From an uncultured Porphyromonadaceae bacterium (GTDB taxonomy: Bacteria; Bacteroidota; Bacteroidia; Bacteroidales; UBA11471), in assembly GCA_900542765.1 (NCBI GenBank), contig UQOX01000025.1, positions 1 through 37,278 on the forward strand: a stretch of DNA of 37,278 nucleotides, given 5' to 3'. The translations under genes and the position numbers were made by a program. Shown piece after piece: positions 14,807-24,209 of the stretch (the stretch's first letter is position 1; the number at the start of each line of letters is the position of its first letter). The notes beneath the pieces were generated by a model that saw only the letters and a list, made by a program, of their open reading frames with translations, was not told the DNA's origin and ran no database searches.

Positions 14807-16339
14807 ATGAAACTATCGAGACTTTTTCTGTTGCCGGTTTGCATCGGACTTTTGTTGTGCGGCTTTTCGGCCTGCAATTCCGATGACGATTCCGATCTCA
14901 TATACACGTCCTATACCAACACGATGGTGCGCACCTTTGCTCTGTCTCCCGACATTACGGTGCTCACCAATCTGGCGTATCGCTATTTTACCATCGACCT
15001 CGTGAACGGGCGGATTTTCAACCCCGATTCGCTGCCTTATGGGACCGATGTCTCGGCGCTTGTGCTCGATATGACCTTCGATTCGCCGTCGAGTGTCGAA
15101 ATTACCGTTCTCAACAAGGACGACGGTTCCTTGCTCAAAACCATCGATTATCTCGAAAACGAAGACGATTCCATCGACTTCAACAACGATGTGAAGATGA
15201 AGGTCGTGGCGGCCGACGGGGTTACCTCGCAAGATTACAGCATCGAGGTGCGCGTGCATCGTGTGCAGGCCGACTCGCTGGTGTGGGCGACTTTGGGTGC
15301 CAATACCCTGCCCACGTTGCTTGACGACCCCCAAGAACAGAAAACCCTCTCTTTCGGCGGTAAAGCCTACTGCTTTACCACCGATGGCGCGGCATATAAC
15401 TTGGCCACATCATCGGCTCCCGCCTCGGAATGGAATGTCGCCGCCTTCACCCCGTGGGGCGATACCCTGTCGGTAAGCACGCTGGTGGCCTCGGCCGACA
15501 CGCTCTTTGCCCTGTGCGGCGCGCCCGATGCCGAGGGCAATCAGCAGTTGTGCCGTTCGACCGACGGTCTCTCGTGGAGCCCCGTGCCCGATGCCCGTTT
15601 CTCGGCGCTTATCGGTATGTGGGAACAACGGCTCACCGGCGTGGTAGCTTCGGCTTCGGGGTATCATCACGCCACCTATGAAAGCGGTACGACGACCGTG
15701 GACGCACTCATCGACGAGGACTTCCCCATATCGGGATTCAGTAGTACGGTCGCATACGCCGATTCTTCTTACGGCACATCGCAAATTTATTTCTTCGGCG
15801 GCCGTTGTGCCGACGATTCCTATTGCGGCCATATCTGGGCCTATGACGGAGAACGTTGGGCCGCCATTTCCAATGTCGGCATTGCGGGCGGTGCCGGAGC
15901 TACGGTTTCGCCCCGCGAAGGCGCTCTCTTCTTTGCCTATTACAACGACGAGTACGATGCCGAGTCGGATTACTTCATTCGCAAAACCTACTATTATATA
16001 TTGGGCGGGAAAGATGCCTCGGGACTCCGTAACGACCTTTATTACACCAACACGTTGGGAGGATATTGGGAACAGGCCGCCAAAGGCACCCCGCTTTATG
16101 TGTCGAACATGGGCTTTACCTCCCGCGCTTTCGCTTCGGCCTACATTCGCGAGGAGCCGGCTTCGGTCACCGGCCAGTCTCTCTCGACGTGGCGATGGGC
16201 CGAGACACCCTATCTCGGCCGCATGACCCGCAGCGGCGACGAGCCGGTGCCTTATGTCTATGTCTTTGGCGGATATGACAGGAACGACAACCTGCTCGAC
16301 GAGATATGCCGCGGAGTCATTCTGCGCTTTACCTTTTAG
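14807..16339 (+). CDS. DUF6242-like lipoprotein with kelch-type propeller
   Basis: The start at 14807 gives a clean lipoprotein signal (MKLSRLFLLPVCIGLLLCGFSAC, cysteine 23); an ATG nine codons upstream would spoil it. The N-terminal domain (about residues 30-155) is a beta sandwich with FTIDLVNGRIFNPDSLPYGTDVS, the pattern of the Bacteroidales DUF6242 family. The rest shows repeated blades with Y-Y-I-L-G-G-K-D, Y-V-F-G-G-Y-D and I-Y-F-F-G-G-R motifs, typical of a kelch-like propeller. The 510-residue protein is probably exposed on the cell surface or in the periplasm. Its binding partner is unknown. The family name is from memory of the pattern, not a search. Confidence 0.8.
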   Translation: MKLSRLFLLPVCIGLLLCGFSACNSDDDSDLIYTSYTNTMVRTFALSPDITVLTNLAYRYFTIDLVNGRIFNPDSLPYGTDVSALVLDMTFDSPSSVEITVLNKDDGSLLKTIDYLENEDDSIDFNNDVKMKVVAADGVTSQDYSIEVRVHRVQADSLVWATLGANTLPTLLDDPQEQKTLSFGGKAYCFTTDGAAYNLATSSAPASEWNVAAFTPWGDTLSVSTLVASADTLFALCGAPDAEGNQQLCRSTDGLSWSPVPDARFSALIGMWEQRLTGVVASASGYHHATYESGTTTVDALIDEDFPISGFSSTVAYADSSYGTSQIYFFGGRCADDSYCGHIWAYDGERWAAISNVGIAGGAGATVSPREGALFFAYYNDEYDAESDYFIRKTYYYILGGKDASGLRNDLYYTNTLGGYWEQAAKGTPLYVSNMGFTSRAFASAYIREEPASVTGQSLSTWRWAETPYLGRMTRSGDEPVPYVYVFGGYDRNDNLLDEICRGVILRFTF

Positions 16340-16430
16340 TAATGAAGGTGAAAATAGTGGGGAGTAGGGATAATTTTTTCGGCCGGAGTTGCGTTTCTCA
16401 TACATGAGACTTGAAACGAGGAACTTGAAT

Positions 16431-17108
16431 ATGAGAAAATGGTGGATCATACAACTCTTGGTGTTGGGTGCCTGGTTGCCCCTCTCGGCCCAAGAGTATC
16501 TCTACGAAATAGGTGCCGCGGCCGGCATGGGGGTCTATATCGGTGATATCAACACCCGACCCTTCCACAATCCCGGCGGTGCCTACGGCGTGATGTTCCG
16601 TCAGCACATCAATTACCGGTGGGCATTGAAATACAACGTGTCGATGGCACGCATGAAAGGGTCGACCGAAGGCTGGGACAACGTCCTGCCGGGGAACGCC
16701 CAATATGAGTTCAGCCGGCCGCTGCTCGACTTCGGGGCACAGGCCGAGTTCAACTTCTTTCATTACGGGGTGGGAGAGTCCTACAAAGGAACGCGCCGCT
16801 TCTCACCCTATATCGTGGCCGGTCTCGGTTTTTCCGCCGTGCCGCGGAAAGGCGACGGATATTTCAGTCTGCAAATTCCCATGGGAGCCGGCCTGAAATA
16901 CAAAATCGCCCGGCGTTGGAACATCGGATTGGAGTTTACCATGCGCAAGACTTTGGGCGACAAGCTCGATGGCAAGCAGCTCGATGACCCCTATCACATT
17001 ACCAGTGCGGCATTCAAGAACACCGACTGGTATTCGTTCACGATGATTTCCATTACCTACGACATCGGTCGCAAGTGTGTCGATTGCAATCCGTCGAGTG
17101 CCTTCTGA
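16431..17108 (+). CDS. DUF6089-like outer-membrane beta-barrel protein
   Basis: The start at 16431 (MRKWWIIQLLVLGAWLPLSAQ) gives a standard signal peptide ending before EYLYEIG; an ATG 14 codons upstream adds an unlikely basic tail. The mature part of about 200 residues alternates short strands and glycines (GAAAGMGVYIGDINTRPFHNPGG, then YIVAGLGFSAV and GLEFTMRKTLGDKLDG). That is the layout of small eight-stranded barrels of the DUF6089 or OmpA-like group. A CVDC pair near the end could form a disulfide. It is 46 bases upstream of uppS and reads the same way, so it may be the head of the envelope operon. Confidence 0.75.
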   Translation: MRKWWIIQLLVLGAWLPLSAQEYLYEIGAAAGMGVYIGDINTRPFHNPGGAYGVMFRQHINYRWALKYNVSMARMKGSTEGWDNVLPGNAQYEFSRPLLDFGAQAEFNFFHYGVGESYKGTRRFSPYIVAGLGFSAVPRKGDGYFSLQIPMGAGLKYKIARRWNIGLEFTMRKTLGDKLDGKQLDDPYHITSAAFKNTDWYSFTMISITYDIGRKCVDCNPSSAF

Positions 17109-17154
17109 GAGGCCCCGGCGACAATATATGAACCTAATTTAGACAATAGAGAAC

Positions 17155-17892
17155 ATGTCGCTCAAAGACAGCATAGATAAAAACCGCCTGCCCCGCCATA
17201 TCGCCATCATCATGGACGGTAACGGCCGCTGGGCCAAGGAACGCGGGAAAGATCGCTCTTACGGCCATCGCCAGGGCGTAGAGTCGGTGCGTACCATAAC
17301 CCGGGCTGCCGGGAACCTGGGAATCGAATATCTCACCCTCTATACCTTCTCGACCGAGAACTGGTCGCGTCCGCAGGAGGAGGTCGATGCCCTCATGGCC
17401 CTCATGGTCATGGCCATCGAGCAGGAGACGCCCGACCTGATGAAAAACAACGTGCGCCTCACGGCCATCGGCGACCTCGACCGCATGCCCGCCGAGGTGC
17501 GGGAGCGTCTCGACCGGTGTATGCAGCAGACGGCTGCCAATACGGGCCTCACGCTGGTGTTGGCCCTAAGTTACTCGGCGCGGTGGGAGTTGGTGCGTGC
17601 CGCCCGGGAGTTGGCCGCGCGTGTGGCCCAAGGCCGGTTGCAGCCGGAGCAAATCGACGAGGCGATGCTCTCGTCGGCCCTGACGACCCGTGCGATTCCC
17701 GACCCCGACCTGTTGATACGCACCGGGGGGGAGTGCCGCATCAGCAATTTCCTTTTGTGGCAGGCTGCCTATGCCGAGCTCTATTTCACCCCCCAGTATT
17801 GGCCCGACTTCGACGATGAGAGCCTCTACAAAGCCATTTGTGATTATCAGTCGCGCGAACGCCGCTTCGGAAAAATCAGTGAACAATTATGA
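17155..17892 (+). CDS. uppS: Undecaprenyl diphosphate synthase
   Basis: The 245-residue cis-prenyltransferase builds undecaprenyl diphosphate, the lipid carrier for peptidoglycan and surface glycans. [17 protein letters not shown] carries the catalytic aspartate, and FSTENWSRP and the C-terminal [23 protein letters not shown] are the other family motifs. The stop overlaps the BamA start by four bases (ATGA), so the two are coupled. Grouping with BamA, Skp, MurI and LpxH joins carrier supply to envelope assembly. Confidence 0.96.
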   Translation: MSLKDSIDKNRLPRHIAIIMDGNGRWAKERGKDRSYGHRQGVESVRTITRAAGNLGIEYLTLYTFSTENWSRPQEEVDALMALMVMAIEQETPDLMKNNVRLTAIGDLDRMPAEVRERLDRCMQQTAANTGLTLVLALSYSARWELVRAARELAARVAQGRLQPEQIDEAMLSSALTTRAIPDPDLLIRTGGECRISNFLLWQAAYAELYFTPQYWPDFDDESLYKAICDYQSRERRFGKISEQL

Positions 17893-20552
17893 TGCCAACA
17901 CACTCTTGCCAAATATCATTCGGGAAAGTCGGCTTGCTGGTCGTGCTTCTCTTTTTCTTATTCCTTCCCACCCCTGCGGTGGCCCAACTCGCGGAAACGG
18001 GTGCTCCGGTCGATACGATTTACAATCCGACCATCGACTATGGTGCCCTGCCCCGAAAATATGAGATAGCCGACATTACCGTGTCGGGAGCCACCGACAA
18101 TTACGAAGATTTTGTCATCATCGGATATTCGGGCCTTTCGGTGGGCGATGTCATCGAGATTCCCGGCGAAGCCATCACCAATGCCGTTCAACGGTTCTGG
18201 AAACAGGGCCTCTTTTCCGACATTGCCATCTCGATAACCAAGGTGGCCGGCAACAAGGTGTGGCTCAACATTGCCCTGCAACAACGCCCCCGCATCTCGC
18301 AGGTCAACTACATCGGCATAAAAAAGTCGGAACGCGAAGAACTTGAACAACGCCTCGGCCTGATAAAAGGCAACCAGATTACCCCCAACCTCATCGACCG
18401 GGCCAAACTCCTCATCAAACGCTATTACGACGACAAGGGTTTCAAGAATGCCGAAGTCACCATCTATCAGAAAGATGACCTCTCGCACGAGAATCAGGTC
18501 ATTGTCGACATCGACATCGACAAGAAAGAAAAAATCAAGGTACACAAGATCTATTTCACCGGCAATACGGTGTTGAGCGACCGCAAGCTGCACCGCACGA
18601 TGAAAAAGACCAGTCAGCGCAAATATCTGCCCACGCTCTTCCGTCCCAAGAAGTTCGTGCCCGAACGTTATGCCGAGGACCTCGAACTCATTATCGGGAA
18701 GTACAACGAGCTGGGTTATCGCGATGCCGTGATACTCTCCGACAGTGTCGTGCCCTATGACGAAAAAACGGTCGACATCTACATCGATCTCGAAGAGGGC
18801 GACCAATACTTTATCCGCAACATCAACTGGGTGGGGAATACCGTCTACACGACCGACCAGCTCAACCGTGTCCTGCGACTCGAACCCGGTGACGTCTATA
18901 ACCAGAAACTGCTCAAAGAGCGCACCGAGACCGACGAAGATGCCATATCGACCATCTACATGGACAACGGTTACCTCTTCTTCCAAATCACCCCCATAGA
19001 GAATAATGTCGTAAATGACTCCATCGACCTCGAACTTTCGATACTCGAAGGTCCACAGGCCACCATCAACAAGGTGACCATTACCGGTAACGACCGCCTC
19101 TATGAGCATGTCGTGCGTCGGGAGTTGCGTACGCTGCCGGGAGAACTCTTCAACCGTTCGGAGCTGATGCGTTCGATGCGTGAAATCATGCAGTCGGGGC
19201 ATTTCAATCCCGAGACGATGGACGTGAAACCCGAGCCCAATTACGAGAACGGTACCGTAGACCTTACCTATGTGCTCGAATCGAAAGCCAACGACCAGGT
19301 CGAGCTCTCGGCCGGTTGGGGACAGACCGGTATCATCGGCCGGTTGAGCTTGAAGTTTACCAACTTCTCCATAAAGAACCTGCTCAACCCCAAGACCTAT
19401 AAAGGCATCATACCGCAGGGCGACGGTCAGACCCTTACCCTCAGCGTGCAGACCAATGCCCGCTATTACCAGTCTTACAGCATGTCGTTCTTCGAACCGT
19501 GGTTTGGCGGCAAACGCCCCAACTCGTTCAGCTTCTCGGTCTATTACAGTAAATCGACCGCGTTGAGTACCTCGTTCTACAACGACAACTATTACAGCTA
19601 CTACGACTACCTCTACGGCTACAATTCGAGCGCATCGGATTATACCTATGCCATCGACCCCGACAAGTATATCAAGCTCTTCGGCATCTCGGTCGGCTTG
19701 GGACAGCGACTCACTTGGCCCGACGACTACTTCACCTTCTCGGCCGACCTCAATTACCAGTTGTATAAGCTCAAAAACTGGGAGTACCTCTTCCGCATGC
19801 AGAACGGTACGTCGCACAGCATCACGTTGGGGCTCACCCTGGCGCGTAACTCCATCGACAATCCCTACTACACGACCCGCGGTTCGCAGTTCTCCTTTTC
19901 GGTGCAACTCACGCCGCCCTATTCGCTCTTCGACAATACCGATTATGCGTCTCTCGATATTACCAACGCCGATGACCAGCAGAAGATGTACCGTTGGATT
20001 GAGTACCACAAGTGGAAGTTCAACAGCAAATTCTTCTTCCCCCTCGCATCGTTCGGTTTCGGAGAAGACAAAACCTATACGCTCGTGATGATGGGACGTT
20101 TCGATTTCGGAATCCTCGGTTCTTACAACCAATACAAGAAATCGCCCTTCGAGACCTTCTATGTGGGCGGTGACGGCATGACCGGGTCGTCCTACAACTA
20201 TGCCACCGAGACGATAGCCCTGCGTGGTTATGAGAACGGAGCCCTCACTCCTTACGGAAAAGAGGGTTATGCCTACGCCCGTTTGGGGGCCGAGTTGCAC
20301 TTCCCCGTGCTGATGCAAGGCTCTACCATCATTTATGCGTTGGCATTTGCCGAGGCGGGTAATGCCTGGACCGAGGTAAAAGAAGTCAATCCTTTCAAAC
20401 TGAAACGCTCGGCCGGTGTGGGTGTGCGCATCTTCCTCCCGATGATAGGTCTCATGGGTATCGACTGGGGATATGGTTTCGACAAGGCTTTGCCCACGTC
20501 GGCCAAGATCAGCGGCAGCCAGCTCCACTTCATCTTGGGACAGGAGTTCTGA
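17889..20552 (+). CDS. bamA: Outer-membrane protein assembly factor BamA
   Basis: The 887-residue protein inserts beta-barrel proteins into the outer membrane. A signal peptide ([16 protein letters not shown]) is followed by five POTRA domains to about residue 460, seen as repeats such as [24 protein letters not shown] and [25 protein letters not shown]. The C-terminal half is a 16-stranded barrel with many tyrosines, a conserved RGYENG motif in the L6 loop ([15 protein letters not shown]) and a terminal phenylalanine (HFILGQEF) as the assembly signal. The region around [18 protein letters not shown] is an unusually tyrosine-rich loop. It is followed by its two periplasmic chaperone genes. 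Confidence 0.97.
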   Translation: MMPTHSCQISFGKVGLLVVLLFFLFLPTPAVAQLAETGAPVDTIYNPTIDYGALPRKYEIADITVSGATDNYEDFVIIGYSGLSVGDVIEIPGEAITNAVQRFWKQGLFSDIAISITKVAGNKVWLNIALQQRPRISQVNYIGIKKSEREELEQRLGLIKGNQITPNLIDRAKLLIKRYYDDKGFKNAEVTIYQKDDLSHENQVIVDIDIDKKEKIKVHKIYFTGNTVLSDRKLHRTMKKTSQRKYLPTLFRPKKFVPERYAEDLELIIGKYNELGYRDAVILSDSVVPYDEKTVDIYIDLEEGDQYFIRNINWVGNTVYTTDQLNRVLRLEPGDVYNQKLLKERTETDEDAISTIYMDNGYLFFQITPIENNVVNDSIDLELSILEGPQATINKVTITGNDRLYEHVVRRELRTLPGELFNRSELMRSMREIMQSGHFNPETMDVKPEPNYENGTVDLTYVLESKANDQVELSAGWGQTGIIGRLSLKFTNFSIKNLLNPKTYKGIIPQGDGQTLTLSVQTNARYYQSYSMSFFEPWFGGKRPNSFSFSVYYSKSTALSTSFYNDNYYSYYDYLYGYNSSASDYTYAIDPDKYIKLFGISVGLGQRLTWPDDYFTFSADLNYQLYKLKNWEYLFRMQNGTSHSITLGLTLARNSIDNPYYTTRGSQFSFSVQLTPPYSLFDNTDYASLDITNADDQQKMYRWIEYHKWKFNSKFFFPLASFGFGEDKTYTLVMMGRFDFGILGSYNQYKKSPFETFYVGGDGMTGSSYNYATETIALRGYENGALTPYGKEGYAYARLGAELHFPVLMQGSTIIYALAFAEAGNAWTEVKEVNPFKLKRSAGVGVRIFLPMIGLMGIDWGYGFDKALPTSAKISGSQLHFILGQEF

Positions 20553-20625
20553 TGAGGGGCCCGGCAGAACAGGATACAAAACCGATTGTTGTATAAGAAA
20601 AACTCAAACCCTAAAAAGAAAGCCT

Positions 20626-21141
20626 ATGAAACGAATCGTTCTTTTAGTGGCTGTATTGGCTTTTGGCCTTGTCGGGGCCAATGCGCAAAAGTTTGCCCTC
20701 ATCGACATGGAGTATATTCTCAAAAACATACCGGCCTATGAAATGGCCAATGAGCAGTTGAAGCAAATCTCCCTCCGTTGGGAAAAGGAGATTACCGACC
20801 AGGCTCAGAAAGTGGAAGAGATGTATAAGGAGTATCAGTCCAATGCCGTGTTCCTCACCGATGCCCAGAAACAGCAGAAGGAAGAGGAGATACTGGCACA
20901 AGACAAGGCCACGCAGGATTTGCGCCGGAAGTATTTCGGCCCCGAAGGCGAGCTCTACAAGAAGCGTGAGAGTCTCATGAAACCCATACAAGACGACATC
21001 TATGAAGCCGTGAAATCGATTTCCGAAGGGAAGGGTTACCAGATGGTCATAGACCGGGCTTCGTCGGCAAACATTATTTTTGCCTCGCCGCGCATCGACA
21101 TCAGCAACGAAGTACTGACGAAGTTGGGTTATTCCAAATAA
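20626..21141 (+). CDS. Skp/OmpH-family periplasmic chaperone 1
   Basis: I place the start at 20626 (MKRIVLLVAVLAFGLVGANAQ), a clear signal peptide; the open frame upstream overlaps bamA. The mature protein of about 150 residues begins KFALIDMEYILKNIPAYEMANEQLKQI, the usual Skp opening strand, followed by a long charged coiled-coil hairpin (about 45-120) and a final strand (GYQMVIDRASSANIIFAS). Skp trimers hold unfolded outer-membrane proteins on the way to BamA. It is 73 bases after bamA and is one of two tandem copies, common in Bacteroidetes. Confidence 0.92.
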   Translation: MKRIVLLVAVLAFGLVGANAQKFALIDMEYILKNIPAYEMANEQLKQISLRWEKEITDQAQKVEEMYKEYQSNAVFLTDAQKQQKEEEILAQDKATQDLRRKYFGPEGELYKKRESLMKPIQDDIYEAVKSISEGKGYQMVIDRASSANIIFASPRIDISNEVLTKLGYSK

Positions 21142-21155
21142 TTTACCTACATTTG
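21124..21155 (+). promoter_or_regulatory. Possible internal promoter ahead of the second Skp gene
   Basis: TTG at 21124-21126 and TACATTTG at 21148-21155 are 21 bases apart, an acceptable match to the Bacteroidetes consensus. The TTG falls inside the last codons of Skp 1. It would give extra transcription of Skp 2 and the genes after it. Confidence 0.45.
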
Positions 21156-21200
21156 CCCTATCGAAACGACAACAAAAAAACATAATAATAACACCATATC

Positions 21201-21707
21201 ATGATTAAGAAACTTTTTATTCTTGCTTTCCTGGCATTGCCTTTGAGCCTTGCCGCCCAAAACCTTAAATTCGGAACCGTAAACACCGTCGATGTATTCA
21301 ACCTCATGCCCGAGAAAGCCACGGCCGAGAAACAACTCGAAGACCTCTCGAAGCAATACGAGAACGAATTCATGAAGATGCAGGAAGAGTTTACCAACAA
21401 GTACAAGGACTTCGTCAACAGCCAAGATTCCATGCCCGAGAACATCAAGCAACGCCGCATGCAGGAAATTCAGGAAATACAACAACGCATTCAGAATTTC
21501 CGCGAAGTGGCTACCAGTGACCTCGAAGAGCAACAGGCCAAACTCTTGGCTCCCCTGCAAGAGAAAATCTCCAATGCCGTGAAAGCGGTCGGCCAGGAAA
21601 ACGGCTTCACCTTCATCTTCGACATGAGCATTCCTTCGGTGCTTTATGCCGGAGGCCAAGCCATTGATGCGACGCCCCTGGTGAAAGCAAAATTGGGATT
21701 GCAATAA
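21201..21707 (+). CDS. Skp/OmpH-family periplasmic chaperone 2
   Basis: The 168-residue protein has a signal peptide (MIKKLFILAFLALPLSLAAQ), the opening LKFGTVNTVDVFNLMPEKATAEKQL, a charged coiled-coil arm (EDLSKQYENEFMKMQEEFTNKYKDF and on) and a closing strand ENGFTFIFDMSI. It is diverged from the copy before it but has the same plan and length, so this is an old tandem duplication. The spacer of 59 bases between them holds a possible separate promoter. The two may differ in clients or form mixed trimers; that is inference. Confidence 0.92.
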   Translation: MIKKLFILAFLALPLSLAAQNLKFGTVNTVDVFNLMPEKATAEKQLEDLSKQYENEFMKMQEEFTNKYKDFVNSQDSMPENIKQRRMQEIQEIQQRIQNFREVATSDLEEQQAKLLAPLQEKISNAVKAVGQENGFTFIFDMSIPSVLYAGGQAIDATPLVKAKLGLQ

Positions 21708-21761
21708 AAACAACCGGCATTGCGGCCGTCTAACCCGAAAAAATTTTTTTGCGTGAAAGAT

Positions 21762-22607
21762 ATGCCGACATTCATACCAGACCACCGTCCCGGACCTATC
21801 GGAATTTTCGATTCGGGCTACGGTGGTCTGACTATCTTGGAAAAAATCCGAAAAGTGCTGCCCGAGTATGATTACATCTACTTGGGCGACAATGCGCGGG
21901 CCCCTTATGGAACCCGTTCGTTCGAGGTCGTGTATGAGTTTACCCGCCAAGCCGTGGTCAAGCTCTTCTCCATGGGGTGCCGCCTGGTGATACTTGCCTG
22001 CAATACGGCATCGGCCAAGGCGTTGCGCTCGATACAGCAACTCGATTTGCCGCAGATTGCGCCCGACCGCCGCGTCTTGGGCATAATCCGCCCCACCGCC
22101 GAGATTGTGGGAAACGTCACCCGCACCGGCCGGGTGGGAGTCCTCGCCACGCTCGGCACCATACAGTCTTGCTCATATACCCTCGAAATCAAGAAACTCT
22201 ACCCGCAAATACAAGTATTCGGTGAAGCCTGCCCCATGTGGGTGCCCTTGGTCGAGAACCGCGAATACGACACGCCGGGAGCCGACTATTTCATCAAGAA
22301 ATACATCGACGAACTCATGGCCCAAGATGCGCACATCGACACCGTGATACTTGCCTGCACCCATTACCCGCTCCTGCTTCACCAGATACGCCGTTATCTG
22401 CCCGAGGGAGTCGAGCCGCTGGTTCAGGGCGATATTGTGGCCGAGAGTCTCAAAGACTACCTGCGACGCCACCCCGAGATGGAACAACGTTGCCAGCGAG
22501 GAGGAGAATGCACGTTCTACACCACCGAGTCGCCCGAGAAATTTTCGACCCTTGCCTCGATATTTTTACAGAAAAAAGTGACGGTAACCCGTCTTACCCT
22601 CGAATAA
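21762..22607 (+). CDS. murI: Glutamate racemase
   Basis: The enzyme makes D-glutamate for peptidoglycan. I use the ATG at 21762 (MPTFIPDHRPGPIGIFDSGYGGL, 281 residues); an ATG 14 codons upstream is less likely. The two catalytic cysteines are present, C80 in LACNTASA and C199 in LACTHYPLLL, together with the aspartate of FDSGYGGLTIL and LGDNARAPYG. It lies 54 bases after skp2 and 7 before the S4-domain gene. Confidence 0.96.
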   Translation: MPTFIPDHRPGPIGIFDSGYGGLTILEKIRKVLPEYDYIYLGDNARAPYGTRSFEVVYEFTRQAVVKLFSMGCRLVILACNTASAKALRSIQQLDLPQIAPDRRVLGIIRPTAEIVGNVTRTGRVGVLATLGTIQSCSYTLEIKKLYPQIQVFGEACPMWVPLVENREYDTPGADYFIKKYIDELMAQDAHIDTVILACTHYPLLLHQIRRYLPEGVEPLVQGDIVAESLKDYLRRHPEMEQRCQRGGECTFYTTESPEKFSTLASIFLQKKVTVTRLTLE

Positions 22608-22614
22608 TAGTCTT

Positions 22615-23019
22615 ATGGCACAAGTACGCATCAACAAGTATATCAGCGACACCGGCTTTTGTTCCCGTCGCGAAGCCGACAAGTTGGTCGATGACGCCCG
22701 CGTCGAAGTCAACGGTTCGGTCGCCTTGCCCGGTACCAAGGTATCGCCCGGTGATACCGTGCGCATCGACGGTGAGATATTGCGTCCCAACCCCGAGTCC
22801 TTTGTCGAACGCCCCAAGTTGCCGAAACCCAAGAAACGCCCCCTCCCGCATTACCCCGTGGAGGAAGAAGAGACCTCCCCGACCCGTCGCTCTCATCGCG
22901 GCACCCGCGGCGGTCTCCGCAACAAGGTCGACCGCGAAGAGCCGTTCAAACCGCATAACGACCGTCCCCGCCGGCCGGGGTCGAAAAAAGACGACGGGCA
23001 CTCTCCCCGCCGGCATTGA
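22615..23019 (+). CDS. Stand-alone S4-domain RNA-binding protein with a basic tail
   Basis: The first 60 residues are an S4 domain of the RsuA/RluF type: RINKYISDTGFCSRREADKLV and RVEVNGSVALPGTKVSPGDTVRIDG. In full pseudouridine synthases a catalytic domain of about 170 residues follows; here the protein instead ends after a roughly 70-residue tail rich in proline, arginine and lysine (KPKKRPLPHY, RPRRPGSKKD). The stop is followed after 29 bases by the next gene, so there is no remnant of a catalytic domain. The likely role is binding structured RNA, perhaps rRNA, as Hsp15-like proteins do. Confidence 0.85.
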   Translation: MAQVRINKYISDTGFCSRREADKLVDDARVEVNGSVALPGTKVSPGDTVRIDGEILRPNPESFVERPKLPKPKKRPLPHYPVEEEETSPTRRSHRGTRGGLRNKVDREEPFKPHNDRPRRPGSKKDDGHSPRRH

Positions 23020-23048
23020 TTGTTTCCCGTAAAATAACGAAGAAAGAA

Positions 23049-23363
23049 ATGTCACACACCCTCGAAATCGAAGAGCGCATCGTGAAGATGTTGCGCACCG
23101 TATATGATCCCGAAATCCCGGTCAATGTCTACGACCTCGGCCTCATCTACAAAGTCGATGTCGACGATGACGCCCATGTCGTCATCGATATGACCCTCAC
23201 GGCTCCCAACTGTCCCGCGGCCGACTTTATCGTCGAAGACGTAAAACAGAAAATCGAAAGTGTCGAAGGAGTTGCTTCGGCGCAAATCAACCTTGTCTTC
23301 GAACCCGAGTGGAACAAGGACATGATGAGCGAAGAGGCCAAACTCGAACTTGGTTTCCTCTGA
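23049..23363 (+). CDS. SufT/MIP18-like (DUF59) iron-sulfur assembly protein
   Basis: The 104-residue protein is a single DUF59 domain with the hallmark YDPEIPVNVYDLGLIYKV and the conserved cysteine in TLTAPNCPAAD. Related proteins (SufT, PaaD, CIA2) help mature or deliver iron-sulfur clusters. The ATG at 23049 is preferred over one 11 codons upstream because the domain starts directly after it. It is 29 bases after the S4 gene and 24 before lpxH. No other Suf genes are in the window. Confidence 0.9.
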   Translation: MSHTLEIEERIVKMLRTVYDPEIPVNVYDLGLIYKVDVDDDAHVVIDMTLTAPNCPAADFIVEDVKQKIESVEGVASAQINLVFEPEWNKDMMSEEAKLELGFL

Positions 23364-23387
23364 TAGCCCGATAACCTTTCCGCTCCG

Positions 23388-24167
23388 ATGCCCAGCCCCA
23401 TGAGAACGAACGTCTATTTTCTCTCCGACCTGCATTTGGGAACACGCACGCTCACGCACGACCAGCAGTTGGAGCAGGAACGGCGTGTCGTGCGCTGGCT
23501 CGACACCATCAAGCACGATGCCGCGACCGTCTACCTCTTGGGCGACATTCTCGACTACTGGTATGAATACAAGTATGTCGTGCCTCGCGGATTTACCCGT
23601 TTCTTCGGCAAAATCGCCGAGCTCACCGACAGCGGGGTCGAGGTGCATTGGTTCATCGGAAACCACGATATTTGGATTTTCGATTATCTCCCCGCCGAGT
23701 TGGGGGTCATTGTGCACAAGTCGCCCTGCTTGGTGTCGCTGGGGCGTTACACGGCCTATTTGGCCCACGGCGACGGATTGGGGCGCACGCCGTTTTCCTT
23801 CCGCCTGATACGGGCCATTTTTCACAGCCGTTTCTGCCAGATACTCTATTCGGCCATTCACCCGCGTTGGACGGTTGCCTTCGCCCACCGATGGTCGTCG
23901 CACAGCCGCAAACATGGCGATGACCTGCCTTATCAGGGAGAAGACGATGAGTTCCTGGTGCGGTATGCCAAGGAGTACAGTCGCGAAAATCCTTCGCCGC
24001 ATATCGACTTCTTTATCTTCGGGCATCGCCACATCATGCTCGACTTGATGCTCGCCCGCGACTGTCGGGTCGTGATACTCGGCGATTGGATTCACCATTT
24101 TTCTTATGCCCGTTTCGACGGCGAACAACTGTTTCTCGAACAATACATCGAAGGGGAGACCTGTTGA
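23388..24167 (+). CDS. lpxH: UDP-2,3-diacylglucosamine diphosphatase (LpxH-type)
   Basis: The 259-residue calcineurin-like phosphoesterase has the metal-binding series in order: FLSDLHLG, LGDILDYW, IGNHD, LAHGDGLG and FGHRH. LpxH hydrolyses UDP-2,3-diacylglucosamine to lipid X in lipid A synthesis at the inner membrane. The start may be 23388 (MPSPMRTN) or 23400. It closes the envelope operon, and its last codons form the left arm of the terminator at 24151-24191. Family assignment within metallophosphatases rests on motif order and envelope context. Confidence 0.88.
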   Translation: MPSPMRTNVYFLSDLHLGTRTLTHDQQLEQERRVVRWLDTIKHDAATVYLLGDILDYWYEYKYVVPRGFTRFFGKIAELTDSGVEVHWFIGNHDIWIFDYLPAELGVIVHKSPCLVSLGRYTAYLAHGDGLGRTPFSFRLIRAIFHSRFCQILYSAIHPRWTVAFAHRWSSHSRKHGDDLPYQGEDDEFLVRYAKEYSRENPSPHIDFFIFGHRHIMLDLMLARDCRVVILGDWIHHFSYARFDGEQLFLEQYIEGETC

Positions 24168-24191
24168 GAGGTCTCCCCTTCGTCTTTTTAC
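24151..24191 (+). terminator. Intrinsic terminator overlapping the end of lpxH
   Basis: A perfect 12-bp stem (24151-24162 with 24169-24180) and 6-base loop are followed by CGTCTTTTTAC. The left arm encodes the last residues of LpxH, and the TGA stop lies in the loop region. It ends the uppS-to-lpxH transcript ahead of the converging esterase gene. Confidence 0.85.
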
Positions 24192-24209
24192 GCTCCCGGT
24201 CGGGAGCCG

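Noticed and set aside
16397..16410. Palindrome TCTCATACATGAGA ahead of the DUF6089-like gene as an operator
   Set aside because: It is short, lies away from any supported promoter box, and could arise by chance.
17958..20579. An 873-codon minus-strand open frame opposite bamA
   Set aside because: It mirrors the BamA reading frame, has no signal or domain pattern, and covers a gene with unmistakable POTRA and barrel features.
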